This document shows, piece by piece, positions 11,268-19,587 of a DNA stretch of 64,000 nucleotides. The position numbers and the translations under genes were made by a program. Below the pieces are notes generated by a model that was not told the origin of the DNA, made no database searches, and saw nothing but the letters and a program-made list of their open reading frames with translations. The DNA lies in contig OX422202.1 of assembly GCA_949130485.1 (NCBI GenBank), positions 5,387,216 through 5,451,215 on the forward strand, written 5' to 3'. Source of the DNA: Agelas oroides. Taxonomy: Eukaryota; Porifera; Demospongiae; Agelasida; Agelasidae. Position 1 is the stretch's first letter, and every line of letters starts with the position of its first letter.

Positions 11268-11382
11268 CGTGACTTGTAGTACCTGATACGGATTCTCGCG
11301 TGACTTGTAGTACCTGATACGGATTCTCACGTGACTTGTAGTACTGATACGGATTGTCGCGTGACTTGTAGTAAAAAATACG
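11268..11382. repeat. 31-bp tandem repeat, 3.7 copies
   Basis: CGTGACTTGTAGTA starts at 11,268, 11,299, 11,330 and 11,360, each followed by CTGATACGGATT(C/G)TC except the last, which decays. It is flanked by inverted TTATCATACG (about 11,222) and CGTATGATAA (about 11,450), so it may be the core of a small element. The sequence is unrelated to the 31-bp minisatellite at the window start. Confidence 0.8.
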
Positions 11383-11867
11383 GCTTTTTATAAACTGCGC
11401 GCAGCTGCAAGGCTTCCCCATTGACTCCCATACATTAGCGTGAGTTAGACGTATGATAATTTTTCTTCACTAGAGCACCTTCCTTTCTTCCATGGTATTA
11501 ATGTTAACATACACTGTTCAGGGTGGGATCCCTAAAATCATCAAACCTTGAAAAATACTACAGAGTTACTCAGTAAACACGTTTTGATGGGAAAGTTGCT
11601 AGATAATGGCACCTGTATGTACTCTAAATGGACGTCGAGTTTGGAAATTTTTGGAGTAAAAGTTAATACCCTCTGACTCATAATACCAGCATCTACCCTA
11701 TGTCCATTTCCTTAGAGGGGTAGAAAGGTTGGGGTTGTAAATAATTATCTCATTTTGACAAAATATGTAGTTTCTACCACCGCTCTGTAAGTTAAAACAG
11801 CTAAATTAAGCTTATCTTGGAGGCCAGCTGGTTTTCAATCGATACCGCATATGTGTAAAGCTGTACT

Positions 11868-11880
11868 CCAAGATGGCGGC
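11868..11880 (+). promoter_or_regulatory. YY1-like AAGATGGCGGC motif, possible 5' start of the plus-strand gene
   Basis: CCAAGATGGCGGC fits the animal YY1 consensus, which often overlaps the start of genes. The embedded ATG (11,873) opens a short frame starting MAAQVLVYRC, with a possible donor (TGT then GTACGG) after 30 bases. It could be a non-coding or short first exon spliced to 12,764 or 12,768. This is inference from motif and position only. Confidence 0.3.
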
Positions 11881-12308
11881 ACAAGTTTTAGTATACAGAT
11901 GTGTACGGTTTTGATGACATAACTAAATTGCCTCTATTGAAGTCGTGCAAGCTAACCACTGTCATATTCTTTCCCTTGTCAACACTGACAACAGCATTCA
12001 AACACTCAAGGCACTTTCAGGTAGTTTTAATCCCCAGATCCGTCTGAAGGGTCTGGGTTCCCGACTAGCTATCAGTGTAACAAACAACACCCCTTCACAG
12101 AGCCACTTAGGGTTAAGTAGTTTGGTGTGAATACATACTCAGATCCTTACTCTTTTGTACTTAGCATTGCGTTGTTTCATATCAGATGTCATTATTAGCA
12201 AGTCTGTTACATGCCCTCCCTTCCTCGTGAAGAGACATGGCCTTTGTGAGACTACAAATAATTAAGCTTACTCACTGAAGTTGTGAGCTCACAAACTGTA
12301 CCACGGTA

Positions 12309-12384
12309 ACTTTGTTCCTGGACCCTCACACTCATTGCCCACACTATGAAAAGCTGGGGGTGTGAGGGCCTGGAATGAGACTGG
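12309..12384. mobile_element. Decayed MITE of the TAGCCTCGTTCCCAGG family (copy 4)
   Basis: TTTGTTCCTGGACCCTCACAC on the left pairs with GTGTGAGGGCCTGGAATGAGA on the right. End sequences and the target duplication are eroded. Half copies, with only the left end recognisable, occur at 5,811 and 17,489. Confidence 0.5.
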
Positions 12385-12544
12385 TATACCGCTATACTTT
12401 GTAGGATGTTCTTTATTGTAGCTCAAAACAGGTGGCGTAGTATTCTAAGTCTTTGTTCACAGTTTTAATGTGACAGTATTGCTATAGGTTGTGCACAAAC
12501 ATGGCATGGAAGTAATTGCTATGCTAATATGGAAATTGCATATG

Positions 12545-12732
12545 AAGGCCAGCTACCTGACTGCATTTTGTGCATGAGATAGTGGTCCCCATCTCCCTGT
12601 GACCCCAGCTAGCTGATGAGGCCTGGTATTGGCCGAAATGTGTCCTACACGGTGGGTGACTTTGCATAACATCTGGGCCTGCCTTTGTTATTAAGGGAGA
12701 TGTGGTTCATTGATTGTTCGTGTACACGTACA
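12545..12732 (+). repeat. Dispersed repeat, copy 3, next to exon 1
   Basis: GTGCATGAGATAG, CCAGCTAGCTGATG, GTGTCCTACACGGTGGG, GGGCCTGCCTTTGTTATT and TGTGGTTCATTG then ATTGTTCGTGTACA match the copy at 7,668-7,971 in order. It ends about 30 bp before the first recognised exon, so part of the putative splice-acceptor environment lies at a repeat edge. Confidence 0.6.
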
Positions 12733-12767
12733 TTATGTTTTATCTTTTGGTAATTTTTATCAGGTAG

Positions 12768-13368
12768 ATGGCAGTTCAGCGTTTTGTTGATATGGAGGTG
12801 GACCCTGGGTTCAAGATTCATACTAGCTACCACAACGACTTCTTTGTACTGAGAACAGTTATGCTCATAAATGGAGAGAGTGGGGAGATTTGTTCCATCA
12901 AGGAAGGTAGTTGTGAAGTCTTGACCCTGAACTTTAGTTGTGGCATCAGTGCTAAGCTCTGGGTGATTGTGAACACACTCTCACCTGTTCTACATCGGTA
13001 TGGTGTCTACCATGTTGACACATACTCTCATGAGCAGTCCCCACTGTTTCATGTCGTCTTTAGTTCCAAGTCTTGCCTACAGAAGTTCCTCCATGCAATT
13101 GATGAGATTACATCAGCCCTGGAAGCACAACTTCTATCGCTGTTCTCTCGTGACCTGAAGAATCTACAAGGTGATGTTCTCAAAGCAGGATTAGCCCAGT
13201 GTTTAAATGTCAAAGTCCAACCAGACTTGTTTCTGGTTTCTCCAAATCATCAAAAGACAAATGGAGCCGCAGAACTTCATCTTGTGACAGCAGAGAACTG
13301 CTCCACCTTTGTGACCCGGTGGAAGGACAGCAAGCTGTTCGACTTTGGAGCTCTCTTCCAGAAAGAAG
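12768..13368 (+). CDS. Exon 1: about 200 residues of unrecognised sequence
   Basis: The exon starts at the ATG at 12,768. A good acceptor (ATTTTTATCAG) ends at 12,763, which leaves GTAG before the ATG and puts an in-frame TAG directly upstream of it, so this ATG would be the start with a spliced 5' leader. A second AG at 12,766-12,767 would instead allow a coding upstream exon. The donor is AAG then GTAGTT, phase 1. The peptide (MAVQRFVDMEVDPG and onward) has a mixed alpha/beta look with a segment around residues 105-145 likely to be helical. Coding support comes from the long open frame, phase fit and codon texture. The 560-bp intron that follows holds nothing recognisable. Confidence 0.65.
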
Positions 13369-14237
13369 GTAGTTTATGCAATGTGTATCCTTTGGGGAGA
13401 AAGGAAGTGGAGGAAGGAAGGAAAGGAGGGAGGATGTTGATTGATGACATAGAATGGACCAGCAAAGCTAGGGGGTCTTGGGACAGGCAGGTTTTGAAAA
13501 CTAGCTTATGGGAATCTTTTTTTTTGACAGCCAGTTTGGTATAAGTGTGCTATGTGTACTAATTCTTAACCTGCTGTTGCATTTTGTTTATGAAATTCTT
13601 GGCTCTCCCTTCTGGATGAAAGCCTGGATAAGTTGAGAAATACATTAGAGCACTAGAACTAAGTGAATGAATGAATGTACACTATATGTATACTGATATG
13701 CCAGTCATGTGCTATTTTCCCAGCGGATGTCATTTATACGCATAAGAACAGTACCACTAGCAAACGTGTTCAGTTGTTGGTGAAGACCCTCTTCCATATA
13801 AGGCAAGGAAGCCCAGTGGATCTTAATTCTTCAGGCCAAATATACTTGTGAGGGGTGAGAGTGGTGTAGCTAGTGAAAGGGAGCATGTCAATAAATGGTA
13901 TGCCCTAACACATGTGCTTTTCCCATAGCTGAGCCTCCCAGAATCATCAGTCAACCAAAGGAGTTGAGGGATGTTTCTCCAGGAAAATCTGTGACTTTCA
14001 CCATCGAAGCCACTGGAATGAAACCTCTCAGTTACCAGTGGCAGTGGAGGCCAGCTGGGAGAGGGAGGAGACACAAGGAGTGGCAGAATCTTTTCTGTGA
14101 TGGAAGTTTATTCCAAGAAGTGGCAGATGGTGGACTGCAACTGACTCGAGTCATGGCGTGCAATGCAGGCTATTACAGATGTATTGTTTCCAACTGTGCT
14201 GGAAGTGAAACCTCGCAATGTGCCTGCCTCACTGTTG
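12768..14237 (+). CDS. Unknown N-terminal region plus Ig domain (two exons; probably the 5' part of a fused GOPC gene)
   Basis: Two exons, 12,768-13,368 and 13,929-14,237, encode about 303 residues. The first 200 match no family I know. Residues about 202-303 form one I-set/Ig_3-like immunoglobulin domain. Because 14,237 ends in phase 1 and the next acceptor at 14,980 opens in phase 1 and in frame, these exons may continue straight into the GOPC exons. The alternative is a separate short gene: read-through of the 14,238 donor would stop at 14,341, inside a MITE end, which looks unlikely as a natural terminus. No signal peptide or transmembrane segment is seen, so the Ig domain is probably cytoplasmic. 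Confidence 0.65.
13929..14237 (+). CDS. Exon 2: single Ig domain, phase 1-1
   Basis: Acceptor TTCCCATAG, donor TTG then GTAAGC, 309 bp, phase 1 at both ends, the classic arrangement of a shuffled Ig-domain exon. The peptide begins EPPRIISQPKELRDV. The C-strand tryptophan is in YQWQW and the F-strand motif is NAGYYRCIVSN, followed by CAGSETSQCACLTV. The usual B-strand cysteine is replaced (SVTFTIEATG), so the canonical disulphide cannot form. This is common in the Ig_3-like class and in cytoplasmic Ig domains. Several extra cysteines are near the end. Confidence 0.85.
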
Positions 14238-14328
14238 GTAAGCAATTTGTGGGTATGCTATCATCCATAGTTACACATCTGTATAGTCCTAAGTTAGTGT
14301 ATATTGCTAACAACCACTATGCTAGCAC

Positions 14329-14588
14329 CAAGAGCGCATAAGAACGGGCGGCTAGAGTAAGAGCGTGTAACTCCAATAGAAGCCCGTAGTCCAGGCAAAA
14401 TTATTGAACCGTACTAAAAATAGAACACCTGGTCACGTGCGCGCTTAGCAACAATGCATAGGGCCTATGTCAACGCAGCATGCGCAGGGCGTGTTACTAT
14501 TTTTAGTACTGGCAGTAAATTCCGCCCGGTTTCAAATTTTACGTAGTTACATGCTCTTACTCTAGCCGCCCGTTCTTATGCGCTCTAG
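14329..14588. mobile_element. 260-bp MITE with 44-bp inverted ends, in the intron between Ig and GOPC exons
   Basis: The ends AGAGCGCATAAGAACGG then GCGGCTAGAGTAAGAGC (14,331 on) and their complement (ending 14,586) match at 41 of 42 positions and extend by CA/AG to about 44 bp. A possible 6-bp duplication, TAGCAC, flanks the element (14,323-14,328 and 14,589-14,594). A second inverted pair, GTACTAAAAATAG and CTATTTTTAGTAC, lies inside. There is no transposase. High arm identity suggests a fairly recent insertion. Confidence 0.85.
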
Positions 14589-14980
14589 TAGCACTATAGG
14601 GCTTTGCAGTAACTAAAGTTTCACATCTATATGGATTAGGTGTACAGTGAGAGAACACCATGTCTAGTGTAAAGTTGGTCGTGTGCCGGACCCGGAGTAC
14701 TGAGGGTCTGGATATCAAGATATATAGTGTGAAGTGTAACTGTATGGAACTAAGTTCATGGCATTGATTCATGTTCTTGCATGCAGTATGGTCTTGTGAT
14801 CCGACTGCTATCAAATAGGTCTGATGTTTTACTTATATATTCCATAATATAATTATGACTTGGCAATAACCACTACTATACATGTAATCATCATACCAGT
14901 ACTGTGTTGTAAACATATTGATTGGCATCAGCAGTTTTGACCTGATACTTGACACACTCAGCTATTTTCCACCTGTCCAG

Positions 14981-15207
14981 TGATGGCTGCTTCGACTCCG
15001 CTTGGTCTGGAGTGGCTAGACACACTGGAGGGTGAGTTTGACAGTGTGTTCAGGGAGCTCCACCTTGGGCTGTCCTCTCTGTCACCAGGAGAGGAGGAGG
15101 ATGAGGACGAGGCCAGCCTGAGTGATAGCCTGAGTGCAATGGCCTCCGTCTTCACACAACTGGTGTCCAAGACCAAGGCTGTGTTTCAAACCAACTGCAA
15201 ACTGGAA
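14981..15207 (+). CDS. GOPC: GOPC exon 3: N-terminal helical segment
   Basis: Acceptor CACCTGTCCAG, donor CTGGAA then GTAAGT, ending in phase 0. The first two bases complete a GTG codon if joined to the Ig exon; an ATG follows at once (14,983) as the alternative start. The peptide MAASTPLGLEWLDTLEGEFD, then VFTQLVSKTKAVFQTNCKLE, corresponds to the N-terminus of vertebrate GOPC (WLEVLEKEFD, then a CFAQL block and INHKLE). An acidic run, GEEEDEDEAS, lies between the blocks. The 610-bp intron after it shows no further feature. Confidence 0.88.
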
Positions 15208-18200
15208 GTAAGTTTACACCTCCTCTCTTTCATCTCCTTTTTAGCAGCTTGATTTATATACACTCATGTGTTTATTTTTCTTCTTGCCATAGTGTACTCA
15301 CTGTAGTTGTTTGTTTTTCATCGCGATCGTATCAGTAGCTAAAATAATATCAACTGTAGCTGCACTGGCAGAAAAGGATTTTTAATGGCTGCCATACTGT
15401 AGCCTTCCCCATTGAAAACTGACACAAACTAGTAAAGCAGCCAACAGGTACGTGATCAACAACAAGTAGAAGTACTAGTGTAGCTAGGTAATACTTGCAG
15501 ATGTCAGGTGTCCTGTACATGGTGATCAGGCACGGGCTATAACTAGAATGTTTTATTTCGTGATGGTAATTGAGTTGAAGTATCATGAAGTTGGTTTGTG
15601 CCAACTGAGTGCCGATCATTGTTCCACTTACAATGCCTTTGTCCATATACGTAATCTTTGACAGGAGCTGTGAAGAGAAGGGCTGTCTGTTACCGCTGTT
15701 ACACACTAAATGCATGCCTCTACCAATGGAGCTACTACTCACTCATGTTCATATTCATGCTATAAACGAACTTCATGCATTGCCTCTACCTCTCTCCCTA
15801 CTACCATCATACCACAGGCCTTACTACACAGTGCTCACTCAGAGCTGATTGAGGCAAAGTCAGAGAGTGGTCGTCTGGCAAGAGAGCTGCGAGGTCGCAC
15901 CCTCCAGGTCCGATCCCTGGAAGTACAGCAGGGAAAGCAGCACACTGAGCAGGATGATACTGCCAGAGAACTCGGTATCCTCAGGGCCCAGCTGGTACAT
16001 ACTGTACTAGATTCATTCCCTATACATTTATGTAAATTTGCAGACCGCTATTTTTTCAGTGTTTTTCTTGTTCTCATGCTTCAATAATTAATCTGAGTAA
16101 GATCTCTGAAACCCGTAACTCAATTGATGCTGTCTAAACTGTTAATGAGTAGATTGTTTGTATAAATGTGTGGATGAGCAGTCCTTCAGTTTGGTGTTCT
16201 AGACTACTTTCGGCCGCACACCATCTAAACATTGACAGCATAATCTTCTTTGACTGACAGGAATTGGAAATTGAGCAGTACAGGCAAGGAGGATGTTGTC
16301 AGGAGAAACTGCAGGCGAAGGTCTTTCATCTTGAGGAGGAGAACAGTGCACTACACCAGTACGTCCATTCTCTTCATGCTGATGTAGCTGCTTCATCACT
16401 TGCTGCCACATATCTGCGAAAGGAACTAGCAGGAAGGTGAGCTAAACACTTCGTAAGAGGCAGAGTACATAGTGACAAGAAGTACATGGGGGAATTATAA
16501 CCTTTTCTTGAAAATTCACTCTGTTCTGGAGGAGGTCCATCATTTGGCTACTGGAAGGATGGCTATCAGGGCTGGCTTCCAAGTAACTTCCAGTTAAAGA
16601 TTGCAATACAAACCTCATGTCCAATATCAAGTAGTATGAGCTGAGTAGTACGTGTAGAGCAAGCATTAGAATGTACAAACTGAGCAAGTTTATATATATA
16701 CATCCTAGCACTTTCTGTGCATGCAGTACAATTCACCTGTGGGCTTGTAGATGGGAGCTCTATACCTTGCATATAGTGGATCCAACTGTCCCTTATGTTT
16801 GTTAGAGGCTACAGGAATCATGTGATTATCCTTTGTGTTTGTAGATACAAGCAGGAAATGAATAATAACAAAAAAAGAATATTAGCAAGAAAAGAATATT
16901 AACAAAGGAATATTAAAAACAGAAAGAGATCATAGTGTGAAAGAAGTGTTCCTATTCAGTTAATCTGGCACATTAATTTTATGAGTAAACTAAATGACTA
17001 GCTAGCTAGCTGTGAGCAAGTTAACATACATGTACTTCTTTTAGTGTCTCACAGGGGTAGATGCAGCCCATGCTAGAAAATTGCATGATGACTTTCTGCA
17101 TTTGGAAGTAGATTTCTAGCGAGAACCCTGGTTTCATGATCTTATTTAGGATACAGCAACTCCAATTGCTTGTCAAGGGAATTCGAGGACCCTCTCTGAA
17201 GAAGCTGTGGCAAGAGATTAACACCGAGATCAGTTTACAGCAGAATAAAAGTCTGATGGCAGCATACCATTCTAGGGACAAGGTGGTAGAGCACCTGTTT
17301 GATATTTTAGATGAATCTTTGCCATCAGAGCCACAGGAACTCCATCAAACCGTGATGGAATATGGTGCTAAGGGAGGGCATGATGACAAGGTTCCAGAAA
17401 GTAGACAAGTGAGGGAGGTCACCATTTCAAAGGGAGAAAACAACTCCTTGGGAATGTCAGTCACTGTAAGTGTTGTTACTTAGCTGTGTAGCCTCATTCT
17501 CAGCCTCCTCCTCCCTAAGTGTTTGTATGAAAAATGGGCGTATCTGACATATAATGTGTGGTTTTGATCGTCAAATTACCATAGTTGTGCAATCACATGA
17601 TTCACATCCAAGGCATTTGTATTGACAGAACTAGACACCACTGACTCACAGTAGTGCTAATGTCAGTATGATAGAATCTTTGCACAATAGACAACTACGA
17701 ATTCTGACAAGTCTACATAAGATGCATATTGCTACAGTAATCTAGCTATTGAGCAGTGGAAAGGCCTTCCAATGTAGTAGACCTAAATATCCCAGAATCA
17801 TTCCAACAAGTCTAGCCCAGGCTATTTGACATGCATGGACTTGAAGACTGACCATGTGAGCGCAATTTGACTGTGTAGCGAAGCCACACCCCTATATATG
17901 TCACTTGTTTCCCGTGCAACTAAAGCTGGAGAGGAGTTATGTACACTGAGTCATATTCCATACCATGAACATTTCAAAACAAAAATTTATACTGTATGTT
18001 TTGTGGTGGGTATGATTGGGGGCTGGGTCCCTTCTTTCCAGGTAAAACTTGACACATTTTTCTATGTTGTACACTTGTAGGGAGGTAAAGAACATGGATC
18101 GCCTATTCTTATATACAACATGGAGAAAGGAATGCCTGCCTATGAGTCAGGAAAGTTGCAAATTGGGGATGCAATTCTTTCTGTCAATGGTGAGTCGCTG

Positions 18201-19079
18201 ATAGGAAAGACCCATAGTGACGCAGTGAAGTTACTCAAGTCAGGAGGTAGTGAGATCAGAATATCGGTGGCGTATGTGGTTGGTGTGACAGCACCACCTG
18301 GCAACTCTGCTAAAGAAGATGAAACTAAACTCAACAAGCCACCTGTGGTTGCCAGCATAAGCGAATCAAGTTCACTAGAATTGAAAGCAATCCTTGACTC
18401 CAAGGCGAGAGTGGCTTCTCGCAGTACACCTCAGTCAAGTGAGGTACCCTCACTGGTTGATGAGAACAGCGATAGACTATCGAGTGCTGTATCACCTTAT
18501 GAGAGGCTTGCTTCATCATTTAGCTTGCATCCTACTCCCCTCCCTGCTCAGTCCAAGACTTGCAGTGCAGTTGCAGATGTGGGTCTATTCAGATATGATG
18601 AAGTGGAAGAAAAGTCACCACTTAGCACTCCTACGGGTAATCCCGGCCAGACATCTCATTTTTCACCAGTTACACCTCAAATACCACTCCCTGCAAATGA
18701 TGGAGCAGAGCTTGACAGGTCCCACGTAATAGATCCACCTTCAAGAACCTCAACACTACAGTGTAGTACCAGTGAAGCAAATCAGCCACAGGTGGAGTCT
18801 TGTAGCGCAACAGACTCGAATGGCCATAAGACTGCGTACACTCCCACCTCGATGAGTTTACCTGAACCTTCTCTACAGTCTTCACAGCACAACACCAAGA
18901 CACTACCAAGTGATCATGTTGGCAAAGATACGGCTACTGAGACTAAATACTCGGGGATACACAACGAAGTGGCTCCGGGTGTGCAATCTCCATATCATGT
19001 CAGAATTGCTGCATTTAACATTCAGGGTGCAAGTAATGAGGAAGAACTACCATTGTTTTGTGGTAGCATTGATGTGTAG
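14983..19079 (+). CDS. GOPC: GOPC (PIST/CAL/FIG) orthologue, Golgi-associated PDZ and coiled-coil protein
   Basis: Exons 14,981-15,207, 15,818-15,994, 16,261-16,436, 17,150-17,465 and 18,081-19,079 join in frame. From the ATG at 14,983 they give 630 residues (about 460 in the human protein). In order: an N-terminal helical segment (EWLDTLEGEFD), coiled coils, the highly characteristic block YLRKELAGR followed by IQQLQLLVKGIRGPS and LKKLW, then a PDZ domain at about 280-365. In animals GOPC is a peripheral Golgi/trans-Golgi protein that uses its coiled coil to bind golgins, SNAREs and Rho-type GTPases, and its PDZ domain to sort membrane-protein C-termini such as CFTR. The Ser/Thr/Pro-rich tail after the PDZ is longer than usual. 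Every intron is GT-AG. Whether translation starts here or in the upstream Ig exons is open. Confidence 0.93.
15818..15994 (+). CDS. GOPC: GOPC exon 4: coiled-coil segment
   Basis: 177 bp, phase 0 to phase 0, acceptor CATACCACAG, donor CAGCTG then GTACAT. It encodes 59 charged residues with heptad-like leucines (HSELIEAKSESGRLARELRG, then RTLQVRSLEVQQ), the start of the GOPC coiled coil. The 266-bp intron after it is unremarkable. Confidence 0.88.
16261..16436 (+). CDS. GOPC: GOPC exon 5: coiled coil with the YLxKELAGR block
   Basis: Acceptor TTTGACTGACAG, donor GGAAG then GTGAGC, ending in phase 2. Key text is LEEENSALHQYVHSLHADV and LAATYLRKELAGR, which match the most conserved coiled-coil stretch of GOPC proteins. 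The 713-bp intron that follows has an A-rich low-complexity patch at about 16,853-16,925. Confidence 0.92.
17150..17465 (+). CDS. GOPC: GOPC exon 6: second coiled coil and start of PDZ
   Basis: Acceptor GATCTTATTTAG, donor GTCACT then GTAAGT, phase 0. The peptide begins IQQLQLLVKGIRGPS then LKKLWQEINTEI, matching the GOPC leucine-zipper end, followed by a linker. The first PDZ strands, VREVTISKGENNSLGMSVT, include the LGMS carboxylate-binding loop. The 615-bp intron inside the PDZ domain contains a half MITE, TAGCCTCATTCTCAGCC, at 17,489. Confidence 0.92.
18081..19079 (+). CDS. GOPC: GOPC exon 7: rest of PDZ, long Ser/Thr-rich tail, stop
   Basis: Acceptor GTACACTTGTAG, phase 0. GGKEHGSPILIYNMEKG and LQIGDAILSVNG are diagnostic of the GOPC PDZ. 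A histidine at the first position of helix B (THSDAVKLL) predicts class I ligands (S/T-x-hydrophobic). After the PDZ come about 265 residues rich in Ser, Thr, Pro and acidic residues, with no domain, ending in GSIDV and TAG at 19,077-19,079. The terminal I-D-V could itself act as a class II PDZ ligand (inference). Confidence 0.93.
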   Translation, partial: GGKEHGSPILIYNMEKGMPAYESGKLQIGDAILSVNGESLIGKTHSDAVKLLKSGGSEIRISVAYVVGVTAPPGNSAKEDETKLNKPPVVASISESSSLELKAILDSKARVASRSTPQSSEVPSLVDENSDRLSSAVSPYERLASSFSLHPTPLPAQSKTCSAVADVGLFRYDEVEEKSPLSTPTGNPGQTSHFSPVTPQIPLPANDGAELDRSHVIDPPSRTSTLQCSTSEANQPQVESCSATDSNGHKTAYTPTSMSLPEPSLQSSQHNTKTLPSDHVGKDTATETKYSGIHNEVAPGVQSPYHVRIAAFNIQGASNEEELPLFCGSIDV

Positions 19080-19587
19080 TAATTACTCAGTCTAATGCAG
19101 TAAATTTTGTTCTCATCAGTATGGTACTACTTCCTATATATAAGGACTTCCACAATAACAAATTGGTCAATAATGCCTTGATCCGTTAGACAGTGACCAT
19201 CTATCTAGAGCCACCCGGATTTCAAGTTCACCCACACCTACGTATAGGAGGAGGAGGTTGACGTCATATGACTGTTAATGCATGTCATACCTGGAACTAG
19301 TTGGCAAAGCCAGGCCCAATAGCTCATCTGGCTGGAACAGTTCTCTCTGCAGTTCTTTATCAAGTTTTGTGTGTTCGGACATGAAACTGCATGTTCATCA
19401 GCGAAGAATAATTATTATCATGACCAATGCATGGAACTCTGGTATTTGGAGTATGCATCTTGAGTTCTCTTCCAGGCTTGAAACTGAAGTATTTAGTACA
19501 CCTTCATGAGCAGTAGCATGGTGAGTTTAGACTGGTCGTAATCCAAATCACTTGTCAACTTCCACTAGATTTGTGAACTCTTGGCAT
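19080..19587. other. 3' flank of GOPC up to the satellite
   Basis: No canonical AATAAA is seen in the 500 bp after the stop. The variant AGTAAA at 19,099-19,104 is the nearest candidate polyadenylation signal. The rest is unique sequence; the satellite begins only about 510 bp past the stop codon. Confidence 0.4.

Larger units (their letters stand above)
10425..11701. mobile_element. Nested fold-back element complex, about 1.28 kb
   Basis: The outer ends are a perfect 24-bp inverted repeat, TAGGGTAGATGCTGG then TATTATGAG at 10,425 and its complement ending at 11,700, with TA at both borders. A direct partial copy, GCTGGTATTATGAG, lies inside at 10,961. Other fold-back elements are nested within and listed separately. 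No transposase-like frame is present. Confidence 0.6.
11703..12544. other. Upstream region of the Ig-GOPC locus
   Basis: No supported coding exon. Two items of note are listed separately: a promoter-like CCAAGATGGCGGC motif at 11,868 and a decayed MITE at 12,309. The 61-codon frame near 11,945 has no domain or splice support. Confidence 0.4.

Noticed and set aside
11268-11382. Relation between this 31-bp tandem repeat and the 31-bp minisatellite at the window start
   Set aside because: Same length but unrelated sequence; treated as coincidence.
13895-14341. Ig exon as a complete stand-alone gene ending at 14,341
   Set aside because: It would ignore a clean GTAAGC donor in the standard phase-1 place and end inside a MITE arm.
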